From JAJFJD01 sp965228425 (GTDB lineage: Bacteria > Pseudomonadota > Alphaproteobacteria > UBA8366): DNA of 64,000 nucleotides. The notes under the pieces were generated by a model. The model had not been told where the DNA came from. It was given only the letters and a program-made list of their open reading frames with translations, and searched no databases. A program made the translations under genes and the position numbers. The stretch covers positions 4,216,001-4,280,000 of the forward strand of contig OZ245815.1 in assembly GCA_965228425.1 (NCBI GenBank), read 5' to 3'. Positions 8,968-16,935 of the stretch are shown piece by piece (the first letter of the stretch is position 1; each line of letters begins with the position of its first letter).

Positions 8968-9915
8968 GTGCGTAAGCGCGTATTGGTAACCGGTGGCGCC
9001 GGATTTTTGGGTTCCCATCTGTGCGAGCAACTGTTGGAGCGCGGCCACGACGTCCTCTGTGTCGACAACTATTTCACCGGCACGAAGGAAAACATCGCCC
9101 ATCTCCTGGACAATCCCTATTTCGAGGTCATGCGCCACGACGTGACCTTCCCGCTGTATGTCGAGGTCAACGAGATTTATAACCTCGCCTGCCCGGCCTC
9201 GCCGGTCCATTACCAATTCGATCCGGTGCAGACGACCAAAACCTCGGTGCATGGCGCGATCAACATGCTTGGACTGGCGAAACGGGTTCGGGCGAAGATA
9301 TTTCAGGCATCGACCAGCGAAGTCTACGGCGATCCGGACGTTCATCCGCAGACCGAGGACTACCACGGCAACGTGAACACCATTGGCCCGCGCGCCTGCT
9401 ACGACGAAGGCAAGCGCTGCGCCGAAACGCTGTTCTTCGACTATCACCGCCAGCACAAGGTCGACATCCGCGTCGCCCGCATCTTCAACACGTACGGCCC
9501 GCGCATGTTGCCGAACGACGGTCGCGTGGTTTCGAACTTCATCATGCAGGCGCTGCAGAACCAGCCGATCACAATCTTCGGCGACGGCAGCCAGACCCGC
9601 TCGTTTTGTTATGTGGACGACCTGATCCGCGGTTTTTTGGGTATGATGGATGCGCCGAACGACGTCACGGGTCCGATGAACCTCGGCAATCCGGGCGAGT
9701 TCACGATCAAACAATTGGCCGAGAAGGTCGTCGAAATGACCGGCTCGAAATCGGAGATCAGCTACCATCCGCTCCCGCAGGACGATCCGACCCAGCGTTG
9801 CCCGAACATCGCGGCCGCAAAGAAGCATCTCGATTGGGAACCGACGATCGCGCTCGAAGAGGGTCTTGTGAAGACCATCGGGTATTTCGAGGAGTTGGTG
9901 CGGCGCAACCGCTAA
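8968..9915 (+). CDS. UDP-glucuronate decarboxylase-like SDR (UDP-xylose synthase family)
   Basis: 315 aa extended SDR. It has the NAD+ motif GGAGFLGSH (residues 9-17), YNLACPASPVHYQ, ASTSEVYGDP and the catalytic YDEGK (YxxxK). ACPASPVHYQ and the RMLPNDGRVVSNF stretch are typical of UDP-xylose synthases, which decarboxylate UDP-glucuronate in the cytosol. GTG 8968 is the start: it has an AGGAG site at the right spacing and leads straight into KRVLVTGGAGF. It is the last gene of the first plus-strand block and is followed by a strong terminator. A dTDP-glucose dehydratase or 4-epimerase is less likely given the ACPASP motif. Confidence 0.9.
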   Translation: MRKRVLVTGGAGFLGSHLCEQLLERGHDVLCVDNYFTGTKENIAHLLDNPYFEVMRHDVTFPLYVEVNEIYNLACPASPVHYQFDPVQTTKTSVHGAINMLGLAKRVRAKIFQASTSEVYGDPDVHPQTEDYHGNVNTIGPRACYDEGKRCAETLFFDYHRQHKVDIRVARIFNTYGPRMLPNDGRVVSNFIMQALQNQPITIFGDGSQTRSFCYVDDLIRGFLGMMDAPNDVTGPMNLGNPGEFTIKQLAEKVVEMTGSKSEISYHPLPQDDPTQRCPNIAAAKKHLDWEPTIALEEGLVKTIGYFEELVRRNR

Positions 9916-9952
9916 GCGGCGCAGGGCCGCTTCGCGCGGCCGAGCCGAAATG

Positions 9953-9987
9953 AAAAACGCCGCCGGGCACAACCCGGCGGCGTTTTT
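9953..9987. terminator. Bidirectional intrinsic terminator
   Basis: Exact 15-bp arms at 9953-9967 and 9973-9987 with a 5-nt loop, a GC-rich core and A5/T5 ends on either side. It ends the plus-strand block after the UXS-like gene and also the minus-strand carrier-protein operon whose last gene ends at 10012. Confidence 0.92.
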
Positions 9988-10011
9988 GTTTCCCAAATGG
10001 GCCCGCCACAA

Positions 10012-10275
10012 TCACCCAGAGAAACGGACCACCATGTCGCCAATGCGTTCGACAGTCTGAAAATTCTCCAACTCAAGCTGGTCCGGTTCGACGACGATAC
10101 CGAATTCACCCTCGAGATGCATAATAAGATCCACGAGGGCCAAGGAATCCAGAATCCCCTCCCCGATCAGATCCGTCTGCGGCGTCGGGACGGTCAGATT
10201 CAATCGGTCGGTCAGAATATTTAAGACCTTCTCCGTGGCCTCGCTGGGCGGGGCTGTAGTTACGTTATGCTCCAC
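10012..10275 (-). CDS. Acyl carrier protein (ACP-1)
   Basis: 87 aa. A small acidic four-helix carrier protein with the phosphopantetheine site in GEGILDSLALVDL; Ser44 is the predicted attachment residue. GTG 10275 is chosen because GAGGA lies about 7 bp upstream; an in-frame TTG at 10308 has no such site. It is the last gene of a minus-strand operon: flavin monooxygenase, adenylating ligase, GNAT, ACP. Its core is very similar to that of ACP-2 at 18456-18758 (DLIGE-ILDSLALVDL and LENFQTVERI are shared), so both probably serve one pathway. The DSL(A)LV context resembles dedicated carrier proteins of specialised metabolism rather than housekeeping AcpP (inference). Confidence 0.9.
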   Translation of the reverse strand: MEHNVTTAPPSEATEKVLNILTDRLNLTVPTPQTDLIGEGILDSLALVDLIMHLEGEFGIVVEPDQLELENFQTVERIGDMVVRFSG

Positions 10276-10334
10276 TGTGTCCTCGTTTCTTCTACCAAGA
10301 ATCCCCAACTGCGGATTTTTGATAAACCGTTTTC

Positions 10335-10889
10335 TTAAGCGTCTTTAGCCAATTCGTTCACTCGCGGCGGTGCTACGGGACCGCCAATCGCATGTTCGCT
10401 CGCCAACTTGTCGAAATACACCCGATCCAGCAGCTCATCGCCAATGCGATGGCACATGCGTCGATAGCCGATCCGTTGAAATCCGTTTTTCTCCAAAGTC
10501 CGGATGGATCCTAGATTGTTCGCCACCACCCATGCATCGATGCTGGTCATTCCAAGCTTACCGAAGGCCCGGTCGAGCATGACGCCGACGGCTTGATTGG
10601 TATAGCCCTTGCCGCCGTAGCTCTGGTCGCCCAGGACATACCACAACGTACCCGAACCGAACGAGCTCGAAATGTCGCTGATCGCGACCAGGCCTATCGG
10701 TTCGCTCTGACCCTCGAGACCGTACACCCGCAAGTCATGCAGGTCTCGTTTGACCATAACGGCGAGCGTGACGGCCGATAGCTTTTGGACGCCAGCGCCA
10801 AAATCGAGCCACTTATAGACCTCTTCCCGCGATAGCCACTCGCCGGCTACCTCGAGATGATCGGTATCAAGTCGCTTGACCCAGACCAT
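10335..10889 (-). CDS. GNAT-family acyltransferase (RimJ/RimL-like)
   Basis: 184 aa. The acyl-CoA-binding signature is visible as SYGGKGYTNQAV, followed by the late GNAT motif NNLGSIRTLEKNGF typical of RimJ/RimL-like N-acetyltransferases. ATG 10889 (MVWVKRL) is chosen; it overlaps the upstream ligase by 23 bp and is likely coupled. It lies between an amino-acid-type adenylating ligase and an ACP, so it may acetylate the ACP-bound amino group or move the group from carrier to sugar. Ordinary acetyl-CoA-dependent acetylation of an amino sugar is an equally good alternative. There is no signal peptide or membrane segment, so it should be cytosolic. Confidence 0.85.
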   Translation of the reverse strand: MVWVKRLDTDHLEVAGEWLSREEVYKWLDFGAGVQKLSAVTLAVMVKRDLHDLRVYGLEGQSEPIGLVAISDISSSFGSGTLWYVLGDQSYGGKGYTNQAVGVMLDRAFGKLGMTSIDAWVVANNLGSIRTLEKNGFQRIGYRRMCHRIGDELLDRVYFDKLASEHAIGGPVAPPRVNELAKDA

Positions 10890-12468
10890 CGCTGAATTGC
10901 TCCCGCAGGTTTCGTCGATCGATTTTTCCGTTAGCGTTCTTGGGCAGTGGGCTTTGTTCAAGCCAGCGTGCCGGTAACATGTAATTCGGCAATTTGTCGG
11001 TCAACGCCTTACGCAGCTCGGCCGCTGTCAATTCCGCCGTATCCATACAGGCATAAGCGCAGCAGATGATCGCGCCTTCGAAGCCTTCGCCGTCGACGGC
11101 GACTACCGCAGCCTCGCTGATCTCCTCGATGGCGTTCACCGCCGTCTCGATCTCGCCTAGTTCGATACGATAACCCCGAGACTTGATCTGGCTATCCGCC
11201 CGCCCAAGGAAATAGACGATGCCGTCCTCCCCCATTGTCGCCAGGTCGCCCGTTTTGTAGATGCGGGCGCCCGGTTCGCCGCCGCGCGGATCGTCGATAA
11301 ACACCGCCTCGGTCTTTGCGGGGTCCTTCCAGTATCCCGGGCTCAAGCCCTTGCCGGCGATGTACAGGTCGCCGATCTCGTCCTGCTTGACCGTCGCCAG
11401 ATTTTCGTCGAGGACCAGCAGTTCCTCTCCGTCGCACGCAGTGCCGATCGGCGTCTGCCAGCTCGCGTCCGGCGGGCAGGCCGGCATGGTATAATAGCTG
11501 CTCGCGATCGTCGCCTCGGTCGGCCCGTACAGGTTCGTGAAGGTGACGTGCGGTAACCGCTCCATCCAGTAGATCAGCCCCGGCGTCGCGAAAACCTCGC
11601 CGCACCACAGCAGGCGTTTCAGGTCCGGGAAGTCGTCCTGTTTCACCACGTCGAACTTCTGCATATAGGACAGCAGCGACGGCACGGAAAACCACTGGGT
11701 CAGCTTCGACTCACGAATGAACTCGACCAGCTTGTTCGGGAACATGTTCAGACCGCCGGGCACCAGATGCAGTTCCGCCCCAGCGGACAAAGTGCCGAAG
11801 ATATCGAAGGTCGAAAGGTCGAAATGCAGCGGTGGCTGGCCGGAATGCCGGTCGCCCGGCTGAAACTGGAAGTAACGCCGACCCCAATCGACGAAGGTAA
11901 CGACATTCTCATGGGTGATCTGCACGCCCTTCGGCTGCCCCGTGGAGCCCGAGGTAAACAGGATATGCGCGGTGTCGCCGGAGGACCGCCGGATGTCGGG
12001 TGCGCGCTCCGACAAGGTCGCAATACTTCCCCCTGTGAAAGCAAACTCGATGCCGTCCACCGGCTCAAGCCCGGTGGCGAGGGTACCGCACTGCGCCGCC
12101 GCCGCTTCGGGTGAAATAGCGCGCAGCTCGGCGGCCTGTTTGATCGATTCCTTCGACACCAGAATTGCCGCCGGTTCGCAAGCCCGGGCGATATGCGCCA
12201 GCCGCGCGGTTGGGCTCTCTTGGTCCATCGGTACGTAAACGCAACCAGCCTTTAGCGTGCCGAGCATGGCCGCGATCGTCGGAATCGACTTCGGCAACAG
12301 AAGGCAAACCCGATCGCCAGGCTTGCATCCGATGCTCTGCAGCATGTTTGCCGTCCGGTTGGCGCCGGCTTCCAGCGCCTCGAATGTTATGCGCTCATCA
12401 CCCATCACGAGTGCCGTTGCGTCGGGATGCTGTTCCGCAGCGCCGGTAACAAGGTCCTGCATAAGCAT
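10867..12468 (-). CDS. Stand-alone AMP-forming adenylation enzyme (DltA/NRPS A-domain-like)
   Basis: 533 aa, one adenylation domain with nothing fused. Core motifs in order: A3 TSGSTGQPKG (172-181), A4 HFDLSTFDIFG (215-225), A5 NLYGPTEAT (312-320), A7 YKTGDL (404-409), A8 GRADSQIKSRGYRIELGEIE (422-441) and A10 NANGKID with Lys515. Asp217 of the A4 FDLS motif corresponds to the residue that binds the substrate amino group in amino-acid-activating enzymes such as DltA and GrsA, so an amino-acid substrate is more likely than a fatty acid. Family knowledge says it activates a carboxylate as AMP ester and loads it on a carrier thiol; the operon's ACP is the obvious partner. The start is 6 bp after the monooxygenase stop. 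Confidence 0.9.
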   Translation of the reverse strand: MLMQDLVTGAAEQHPDATALVMGDERITFEALEAGANRTANMLQSIGCKPGDRVCLLLPKSIPTIAAMLGTLKAGCVYVPMDQESPTARLAHIARACEPAAILVSKESIKQAAELRAISPEAAAAQCGTLATGLEPVDGIEFAFTGGSIATLSERAPDIRRSSGDTAHILFTSGSTGQPKGVQITHENVVTFVDWGRRYFQFQPGDRHSGQPPLHFDLSTFDIFGTLSAGAELHLVPGGLNMFPNKLVEFIRESKLTQWFSVPSLLSYMQKFDVVKQDDFPDLKRLLWCGEVFATPGLIYWMERLPHVTFTNLYGPTEATIASSYYTMPACPPDASWQTPIGTACDGEELLVLDENLATVKQDEIGDLYIAGKGLSPGYWKDPAKTEAVFIDDPRGGEPGARIYKTGDLATMGEDGIVYFLGRADSQIKSRGYRIELGEIETAVNAIEEISEAAVVAVDGEGFEGAIICCAYACMDTAELTAAELRKALTDKLPNYMLPARWLEQSPLPKNANGKIDRRNLREQFSDGLGQAT

Positions 12469-12474
12469 GGTTAT

Positions 12475-13506
12475 TTAGGCTCCCACCAACTTCGCCGCTT
12501 CCTTGAAGGCCCGGTCGGTGTGTTCCAGCTCTTCATGGTTCGGTGGGATATCCAGAATAACCGTCCGGTATCCGCGCGCGTAATACTTGCTGATCTGATC
12601 GCCGAGGCGCTCGTAGCTGCCGACGAGATAGGGGCAAAATGTTTTGTAATTCTGGAACGGACCAAGCCAGTACGGGTTGCGGACGTTGCCGACCGGCTCC
12701 TCTTCGTCCTTGGCGGAGAGCTGCTTGTGCCAGCTCGAATCACTCACTTTCATCGCCAGATTGTGCGTGATCTGACCGCGCCGATCTTCCGGGAACCGCT
12801 CCAGGGCGACACGCCAGGCTTCCTCGTCATTGTCGCGCGCGACGATGCCGACACGAATGCCACTTTCCATAGGCTCATCTATAGCCTCGTCGGTTTCCTC
12901 GGCCGGGGGCTTCGGATACTTGATCGCCGTTGCCTCGATATCGCGCGCCGCCTGCAGGCCGGCGTCCGAGGAACCGGAGATCAGAATGCCGGGGAAAAGT
13001 TCCGGTGGCAGTTCCGGTGTCAATTTGAGGTTTTCGACGTTGTAGTACTTGCCCTTGAACGTGACCGGCCCGCCCTCGAGCAAGCGCCGCAGGATCAGCG
13101 TGTATTCGGTCGTCCGCACATACCGATCGTCATGGGGCGTATCGTCGCCCAATGCGATCAGGTCGTTCTTGAACCCGCCGGCGAGCATGTTGAGGCAAAT
13201 CTTCCGCTCATAGAGATGGGCAAAAGTCGCGATCTTCTTCGCCGCCGTGTAGGGATGCATATAGATCGGCTGAACCGCTACAAGAGGGCATAACTTCTTA
13301 GTATTTTCTAATATAAGTTGCGAAACATGCCAAGGGTCGACTAAGCCATTGTCCGTATAGACCAAAATTCCTTCGTAGCCGAACTCCTCGCTCCATTGCG
13401 CGACGCGAATTGTTTGGTCCACGTAGTCTTCCCGCGGTAAATCTTTCGATTGCGGCGAAGTCGAATAGATATCAAAGCGATTTCGGGTGGAAGATGAGGC
13501 GCTCAT
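12475..13506 (-). CDS. LLM-class (luciferase-like, SsuD-type) flavin-dependent monooxygenase
   Basis: 343 aa TIM-barrel flavin monooxygenase. SsuD-type features include LNMLAGGFKNDLIALG, then HDDRYVRTTEY, and ILISGSSDAGLQAA. The group uses reduced FMN and O2; classic members desulfonate alkanesulfonates, while others modify carrier-bound intermediates in natural-product pathways. It is first in a four-gene minus operon ending in an ACP, with only 6 bp before the adenylating ligase, so its substrate is probably the carboxylate before or after ACP loading rather than a sulfonate (inference). No partner flavin reductase is visible nearby. ATG 13506 follows an AT-rich leader holding an inverted repeat at 13564-13592. 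Confidence 0.88.
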   Translation of the reverse strand: MSASSSTRNRFDIYSTSPQSKDLPREDYVDQTIRVAQWSEEFGYEGILVYTDNGLVDPWHVSQLILENTKKLCPLVAVQPIYMHPYTAAKKIATFAHLYERKICLNMLAGGFKNDLIALGDDTPHDDRYVRTTEYTLILRRLLEGGPVTFKGKYYNVENLKLTPELPPELFPGILISGSSDAGLQAARDIEATAIKYPKPPAEETDEAIDEPMESGIRVGIVARDNDEEAWRVALERFPEDRRGQITHNLAMKVSDSSWHKQLSAKDEEEPVGNVRNPYWLGPFQNYKTFCPYLVGSYERLGDQISKYYARGYRTVILDIPPNHEELEHTDRAFKEAAKLVGA

Positions 13507-13901
13507 GTTACGGATTCATTTCAGTTAAATATATGAGTTTCCAAGGGAACTGTGCCTACATTACCACCAGGATTGGAATCCTCTTTTGGTGGTACCTAAT
13601 ATTCGCAAACACGGTCGCGGTGCCGGCCGGCGCCCTCTCTCGAACCCAGCCGGATTCCTTAAATTATGGGATATGCCGCAAGCCCCTCGCCCCTAAAGGG
13701 TACCGAAATAAGGTGCCGCCGGTAGGGCGTCTTGGACTTGACCGACCACCGGAAAGCGCTGTTGGCGCGGCCGGTCATGAAATTGGCCTGCTCGCACGCT
13801 TCCCTTGCTGCCAAACAGGCGATTTGCGGGTCAATCCGGCCGTTGCCGTATTCGGCACATCGGGGAGCCGTCCCGCCCAACATCCAAGCGTCGCGACGCC
13901 G
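13507..13901. promoter_or_regulatory. Leader region of the monooxygenase-ligase-GNAT-ACP operon, with inverted repeat
   Basis: 395 bp between two minus-strand genes without a supportable gene. The half nearest the monooxygenase is AT-rich. It holds the palindrome AGGATTGGAATCCT (13569-13582), flanked by CCACC (from 13564) and GGTGG (to 13592), 58-86 bp upstream of the start codon. It is probably promoter and operator or 5'-UTR hairpin sequence; no clear -35/-10 pair was fixed by eye. Confidence 0.4.
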
Positions 13902-14861
13902 CTAACGCCCGCCCGGCTTCATCATGTACCAATTGTTCCAATACGCTCCGTGCCGGCGCACCACCGGCTCGAACTGTTCGGCATAGGCCAATGCTACCGA
14001 TTCCGGCGAGGCCGCATCGCCGTCGCGCTGTCGATTGAGCGGCGGGCCGATACGGGTGGTGAAACTCATCGGGCCATCCTTCAACGTGACCACGGGAAGC
14101 AGAACCGCGCCGGTCATTTGCGCCAGTTCAGCGGGACCGGACGATAGACGGAGGACCCCGTTCAGAAAGGGTGTTTCGACCATCCGTAAGGCGTGCGCAC
14201 CGACCGTAATGGATACCAGGCCGTTATCCAGCAATCGGCGGCGCAAGACCATCAATGCCGACACGAGGCCATTCTCCTCCACCACAACGCGATCACGGAT
14301 GAACCGGTCCTCGATCGCCTGTTGCAGCGGGTTGAGGAAACGGATACCGAAGCGGGTAGAGGAGAAACCGTGCACCAAGCGACTCAGATGGGTCACGCGA
14401 TAGCCGCTCTGATCGAGCGCCATCTTGGTGACCAGGTCGCTGTAGATGAAGTTCGCGACCCACAAGATGGCGCCATTTCCCTGCGCCAGGGCATCCTCGA
14501 TATGGTGCGAGCCTTCGACACGGATCTCCGGCTGCCAGCCATCCGGCCGATAGCAGCGGAATTGCAGCAATTGAGCTTCGCAGCGCGCCACCATGCTCTC
14601 GCTCACGGCGGCTTCGGCGTCGAACCCGTCGATTCCTCCAGTTGCCGACGCGATCTCCCGGGTGCGGCGGCCCATCTCGCCACGGCGCATCCGCACGTCG
14701 AGCCGCGCCAGGCTGCGCGATACGACCGGCAAAAACCGAACCGGCAGCAACCAGGCGATGCACGAGACGACCGCCAAACGGAGCACCCGTACCGCATCGC
14801 CCCATTCAACCAATGCGGTTCCTACGTCAGGCTTCAGCCCGGTTTTCCCGACGTCCGGCAT
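13902..14861 (-). CDS. LpxL/HtrB-like lysophospholipid or lipid A acyltransferase family protein
   Basis: 319 aa. It has an N-terminal hydrophobic stretch (about residues 28-48, LAVVSCIAWLLPVRFLPVV) suggesting inner-membrane attachment, a central NGAILWVANFIYSDLV region, and SSGPAELAQMTGAVLLPVVT with the arrangement of LpxL-type and related acyltransferases. The classic HX4D/E motif is not obvious: the corresponding segment reads WVANFIYSD, with no His. The family transfers acyl groups from acyl-ACP to lipid A, phospholipid or other acceptors. It lies upstream of and co-directional with the ACP operon, which suggests use of an acyl group made there, but a 395-bp gap leaves co-transcription open. 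The divergent gene to the right is a flippase. Confidence 0.7.
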   Translation of the reverse strand: MPDVGKTGLKPDVGTALVEWGDAVRVLRLAVVSCIAWLLPVRFLPVVSRSLARLDVRMRRGEMGRRTREIASATGGIDGFDAEAAVSESMVARCEAQLLQFRCYRPDGWQPEIRVEGSHHIEDALAQGNGAILWVANFIYSDLVTKMALDQSGYRVTHLSRLVHGFSSTRFGIRFLNPLQQAIEDRFIRDRVVVEENGLVSALMVLRRRLLDNGLVSITVGAHALRMVETPFLNGVLRLSSGPAELAQMTGAVLLPVVTLKDGPMSFTTRIGPPLNRQRDGDAASPESVALAYAEQFEPVVRRHGAYWNNWYMMKPGGR

Positions 14862-15358
14862 GTCAACAATTCAATTTCCAATAATTAAGGGCATACAATG
14901 ACTTCAAACTAGAAATTTTGATAACATAAGTTTTCTCCGCCATCATATGATGTTGTAACGAAATTGTACTCGCCTAATGGTAAGTACAATTCAATCCGAA
15001 AGAATTATTTATTTTAAAAAATCGCCGAAACATTCAATCGATTAAATTTTTTCAGAGATGAATTAAGTAATAAAGCTGCGTAATTATTCCCCACCGACGA
15101 TGCGTTCCCTCGCACGTTTGATCAACCAGCGTAACACGATAGAACTATAGAACCCGTCCGGATGGCTAACTAGCCTCGCGCTATTGAGCAGGTGCGCGTT
15201 TGAGGGGGTTACGACCGATCTCAACCGCTGTGGGTAGGTTGCAATCAATAAATAGAATCGCCAATAAAACTCAAATATTAAATGACACTTAATACATTCA
15301 ATGTTGATTTACCGACCGAAACGCCCCGTGCCCCGGTGCGAGCCAATTAGATAAGAAT
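14862..15358. promoter_or_regulatory. AT-rich divergent promoter region with two inverted repeats
   Basis: 497 bp between divergent genes (acyltransferase on minus, flippase on plus), strikingly AT-rich against GC-rich flanks and without a supportable ORF. It contains the perfect palindrome CATCATATGATG (14941-14952) and 8-bp inverted arms AATTGTAC (14962-14969) and GTACAATT (14984-14991) separated by 14 bp, i.e. 22 bp centre to centre, compatible with a dimeric regulator site. Promoters for both directions presumably lie here. Confidence 0.45.
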
Positions 15359-16687
15359 ATGGACGACCGCACCAGCAAAGCGCACCAGCCGCAATCCAGC
15401 GAGACCAACGATGACCCGGCGAATGGTGGCCCCGGGGTCATTATTCAGCGATTGATAAACCGATATGCCGAAGTGAATTGGGCTTTGGCAGATCAGGCGC
15501 TGGTCAGCGCAGCCAACTTCGTTACCGGCATCCTGCTCGCGCGGGCCCTCGGCCCAGCCAATTTCGGTGTTTACGCATTGGCATGGTTCACCGTGCTTTT
15601 CATTTACGCGTTGCAGTTCGCGTATATCAGCTCGCCAATGCTGAGCATCGCGGCGAAGTTCAGCGATCAGGAACGGCCACGGTATTTCGGCGGCGTCTTC
15701 ATGCAGTTCGGCGTCACAGTCATTGGTTCGTTCGTGCTGGTCTACGGCGGCACTTTAGCCTTCGGGGAACTCTTTCCCGATACCGGCGCGCACACAATCG
15801 CCCTGGCACTTGCCTTCGCAACCATCGGGTATCAGATCCGTGATTTCCTCCGGCGCTACTTCTTCGCATGCGACCGGTCCGGCTCGGCATTTTTGCTCGA
15901 TCTCCTTGGATACGGCGGGCAGGTCGGCTTGCTCGCGGCGCTTATGTGGACCGATGAAATTTCGGTTTCGACCGCACTTTGGGCAATTACCATCGTTGCT
16001 TTCGCGTCCACCGCGATGCTGATTCTTCGAATCGCCACGATCGTTTATGACCTTTCCAGTTTCCGCGAAGTTTTTAAGCGGCATTGGGAAATCGCACGCT
16101 GGCTAATCGGGAGTGCGATTTTGGATTCGATTACCAATCAACTCGCGCTTCTCTTATCCGGTGCCTTCCTCGGCAGCGGGATGGCAGGCACCGTGCGGGC
16201 ATCGGAAAGCCTAATGGGTGTCGCCCATATCATTTTCCTTGCGTCTCAAAACGTCATACCGAAACGCGCCGGCCAAATCCTGAAGAACGAGGGCAAGAAA
16301 AGCATGCGGCGCTTCATCTTCCGGATGGCGCTAGCGATTATCGGCGTGACCGTGTGCATCGCCCTGTTCTTCGGCATTTACCCGGAATTTTGGCTGACCT
16401 TACTGTTCGGCGACAAATATGCCGGCTCCGGTAACCTGCTTCGCTGGTTCGGCGTGGTGTTCATCGTTCGCGCCATAAGCTACTCGATCGCTTCGGGACT
16501 ATGGAGCCTCGAGAAGACAAGTCCGATTTTCATTGGCTATGTTTTCGCCAGTATTGTCGGCCTCGGCAGCGCCTATCCCCTGATGCAGGCCTTTGGCGTA
16601 ACCGGCGCAATATTCTCGGCGTTGTTAGCGGAACTCGTGCTGGCAGTGATTCTTTGCGCCCGTTTCATCGCCCTCACCCGCCCATGA
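15359..16687 (+). CDS. Wzx-type oligosaccharide flippase (first)
   Basis: 442 aa polytopic protein with about 12-14 hydrophobic segments and the N-terminal pattern NWALADQALVSAANFVTGI followed by LARALGPANFGVYALAW, typical of the polysaccharide-transporter (PST/MATE-like) family. It moves lipid-linked repeat units across the cytoplasmic membrane. An unusual hydrophilic N-terminal tail of about 35 residues precedes the first helix. It is a clear paralogue of the flippase at 30885-32207, which has the same NWA-x-x-DQ-x-x-VS-x-x-NF-x-TG opening and nearly the same length. ATG 15359 follows a long AT-rich promoter region. Substrate unknown. Confidence 0.9.
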   Translation: MDDRTSKAHQPQSSETNDDPANGGPGVIIQRLINRYAEVNWALADQALVSAANFVTGILLARALGPANFGVYALAWFTVLFIYALQFAYISSPMLSIAAKFSDQERPRYFGGVFMQFGVTVIGSFVLVYGGTLAFGELFPDTGAHTIALALAFATIGYQIRDFLRRYFFACDRSGSAFLLDLLGYGGQVGLLAALMWTDEISVSTALWAITIVAFASTAMLILRIATIVYDLSSFREVFKRHWEIARWLIGSAILDSITNQLALLLSGAFLGSGMAGTVRASESLMGVAHIIFLASQNVIPKRAGQILKNEGKKSMRRFIFRMALAIIGVTVCIALFFGIYPEFWLTLLFGDKYAGSGNLLRWFGVVFIVRAISYSIASGLWSLEKTSPIFIGYVFASIVGLGSAYPLMQAFGVTGAIFSALLAELVLAVILCARFIALTRP

Positions 16688-16935
16688 TTCGCGGACCTAT
16701 CCGCCGCTTGGTCCACGGCGACGCCGCACCTGACCAAGCCGACTATCCCACGGTTAGCAAAGCCTTAAGCGAGTTAACCTACTCTCTGGGCTAAAGCCAT
16801 CGGTTCAATCCGCTCGGCAAAGCAAACTGGCCGCTCCGTGCGGTAACTGTTAAGAAGCGCACGCTCCGATAGCGCATCAAGCCGTCCCTGTTCGGATCAT
16901 TAGGCTCTAGTCAGAAACCATCGACTGCCGTGTGA

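Noticed and set aside
12427..13293. Plus-strand open frame (288 codons) over the flavin monooxygenase
   Set aside because: The minus-strand protein has clear SsuD-type motifs; the plus-strand frame has none.
10012..14861. Exosortase-A-type (EPS/PEP-CTERM) system
   Set aside because: AMP-ligase plus ACP recalls such loci, but no exosortase, PEP-CTERM protein or PLP decarboxylase is present in the window.
16684..16794. 36-codon frame whose ATG overlaps the first flippase stop (ATGA)
   Set aside because: Coupling position is suggestive, but it is very short, has no recognisable features and its composition is ordinary; not supportable as a gene.
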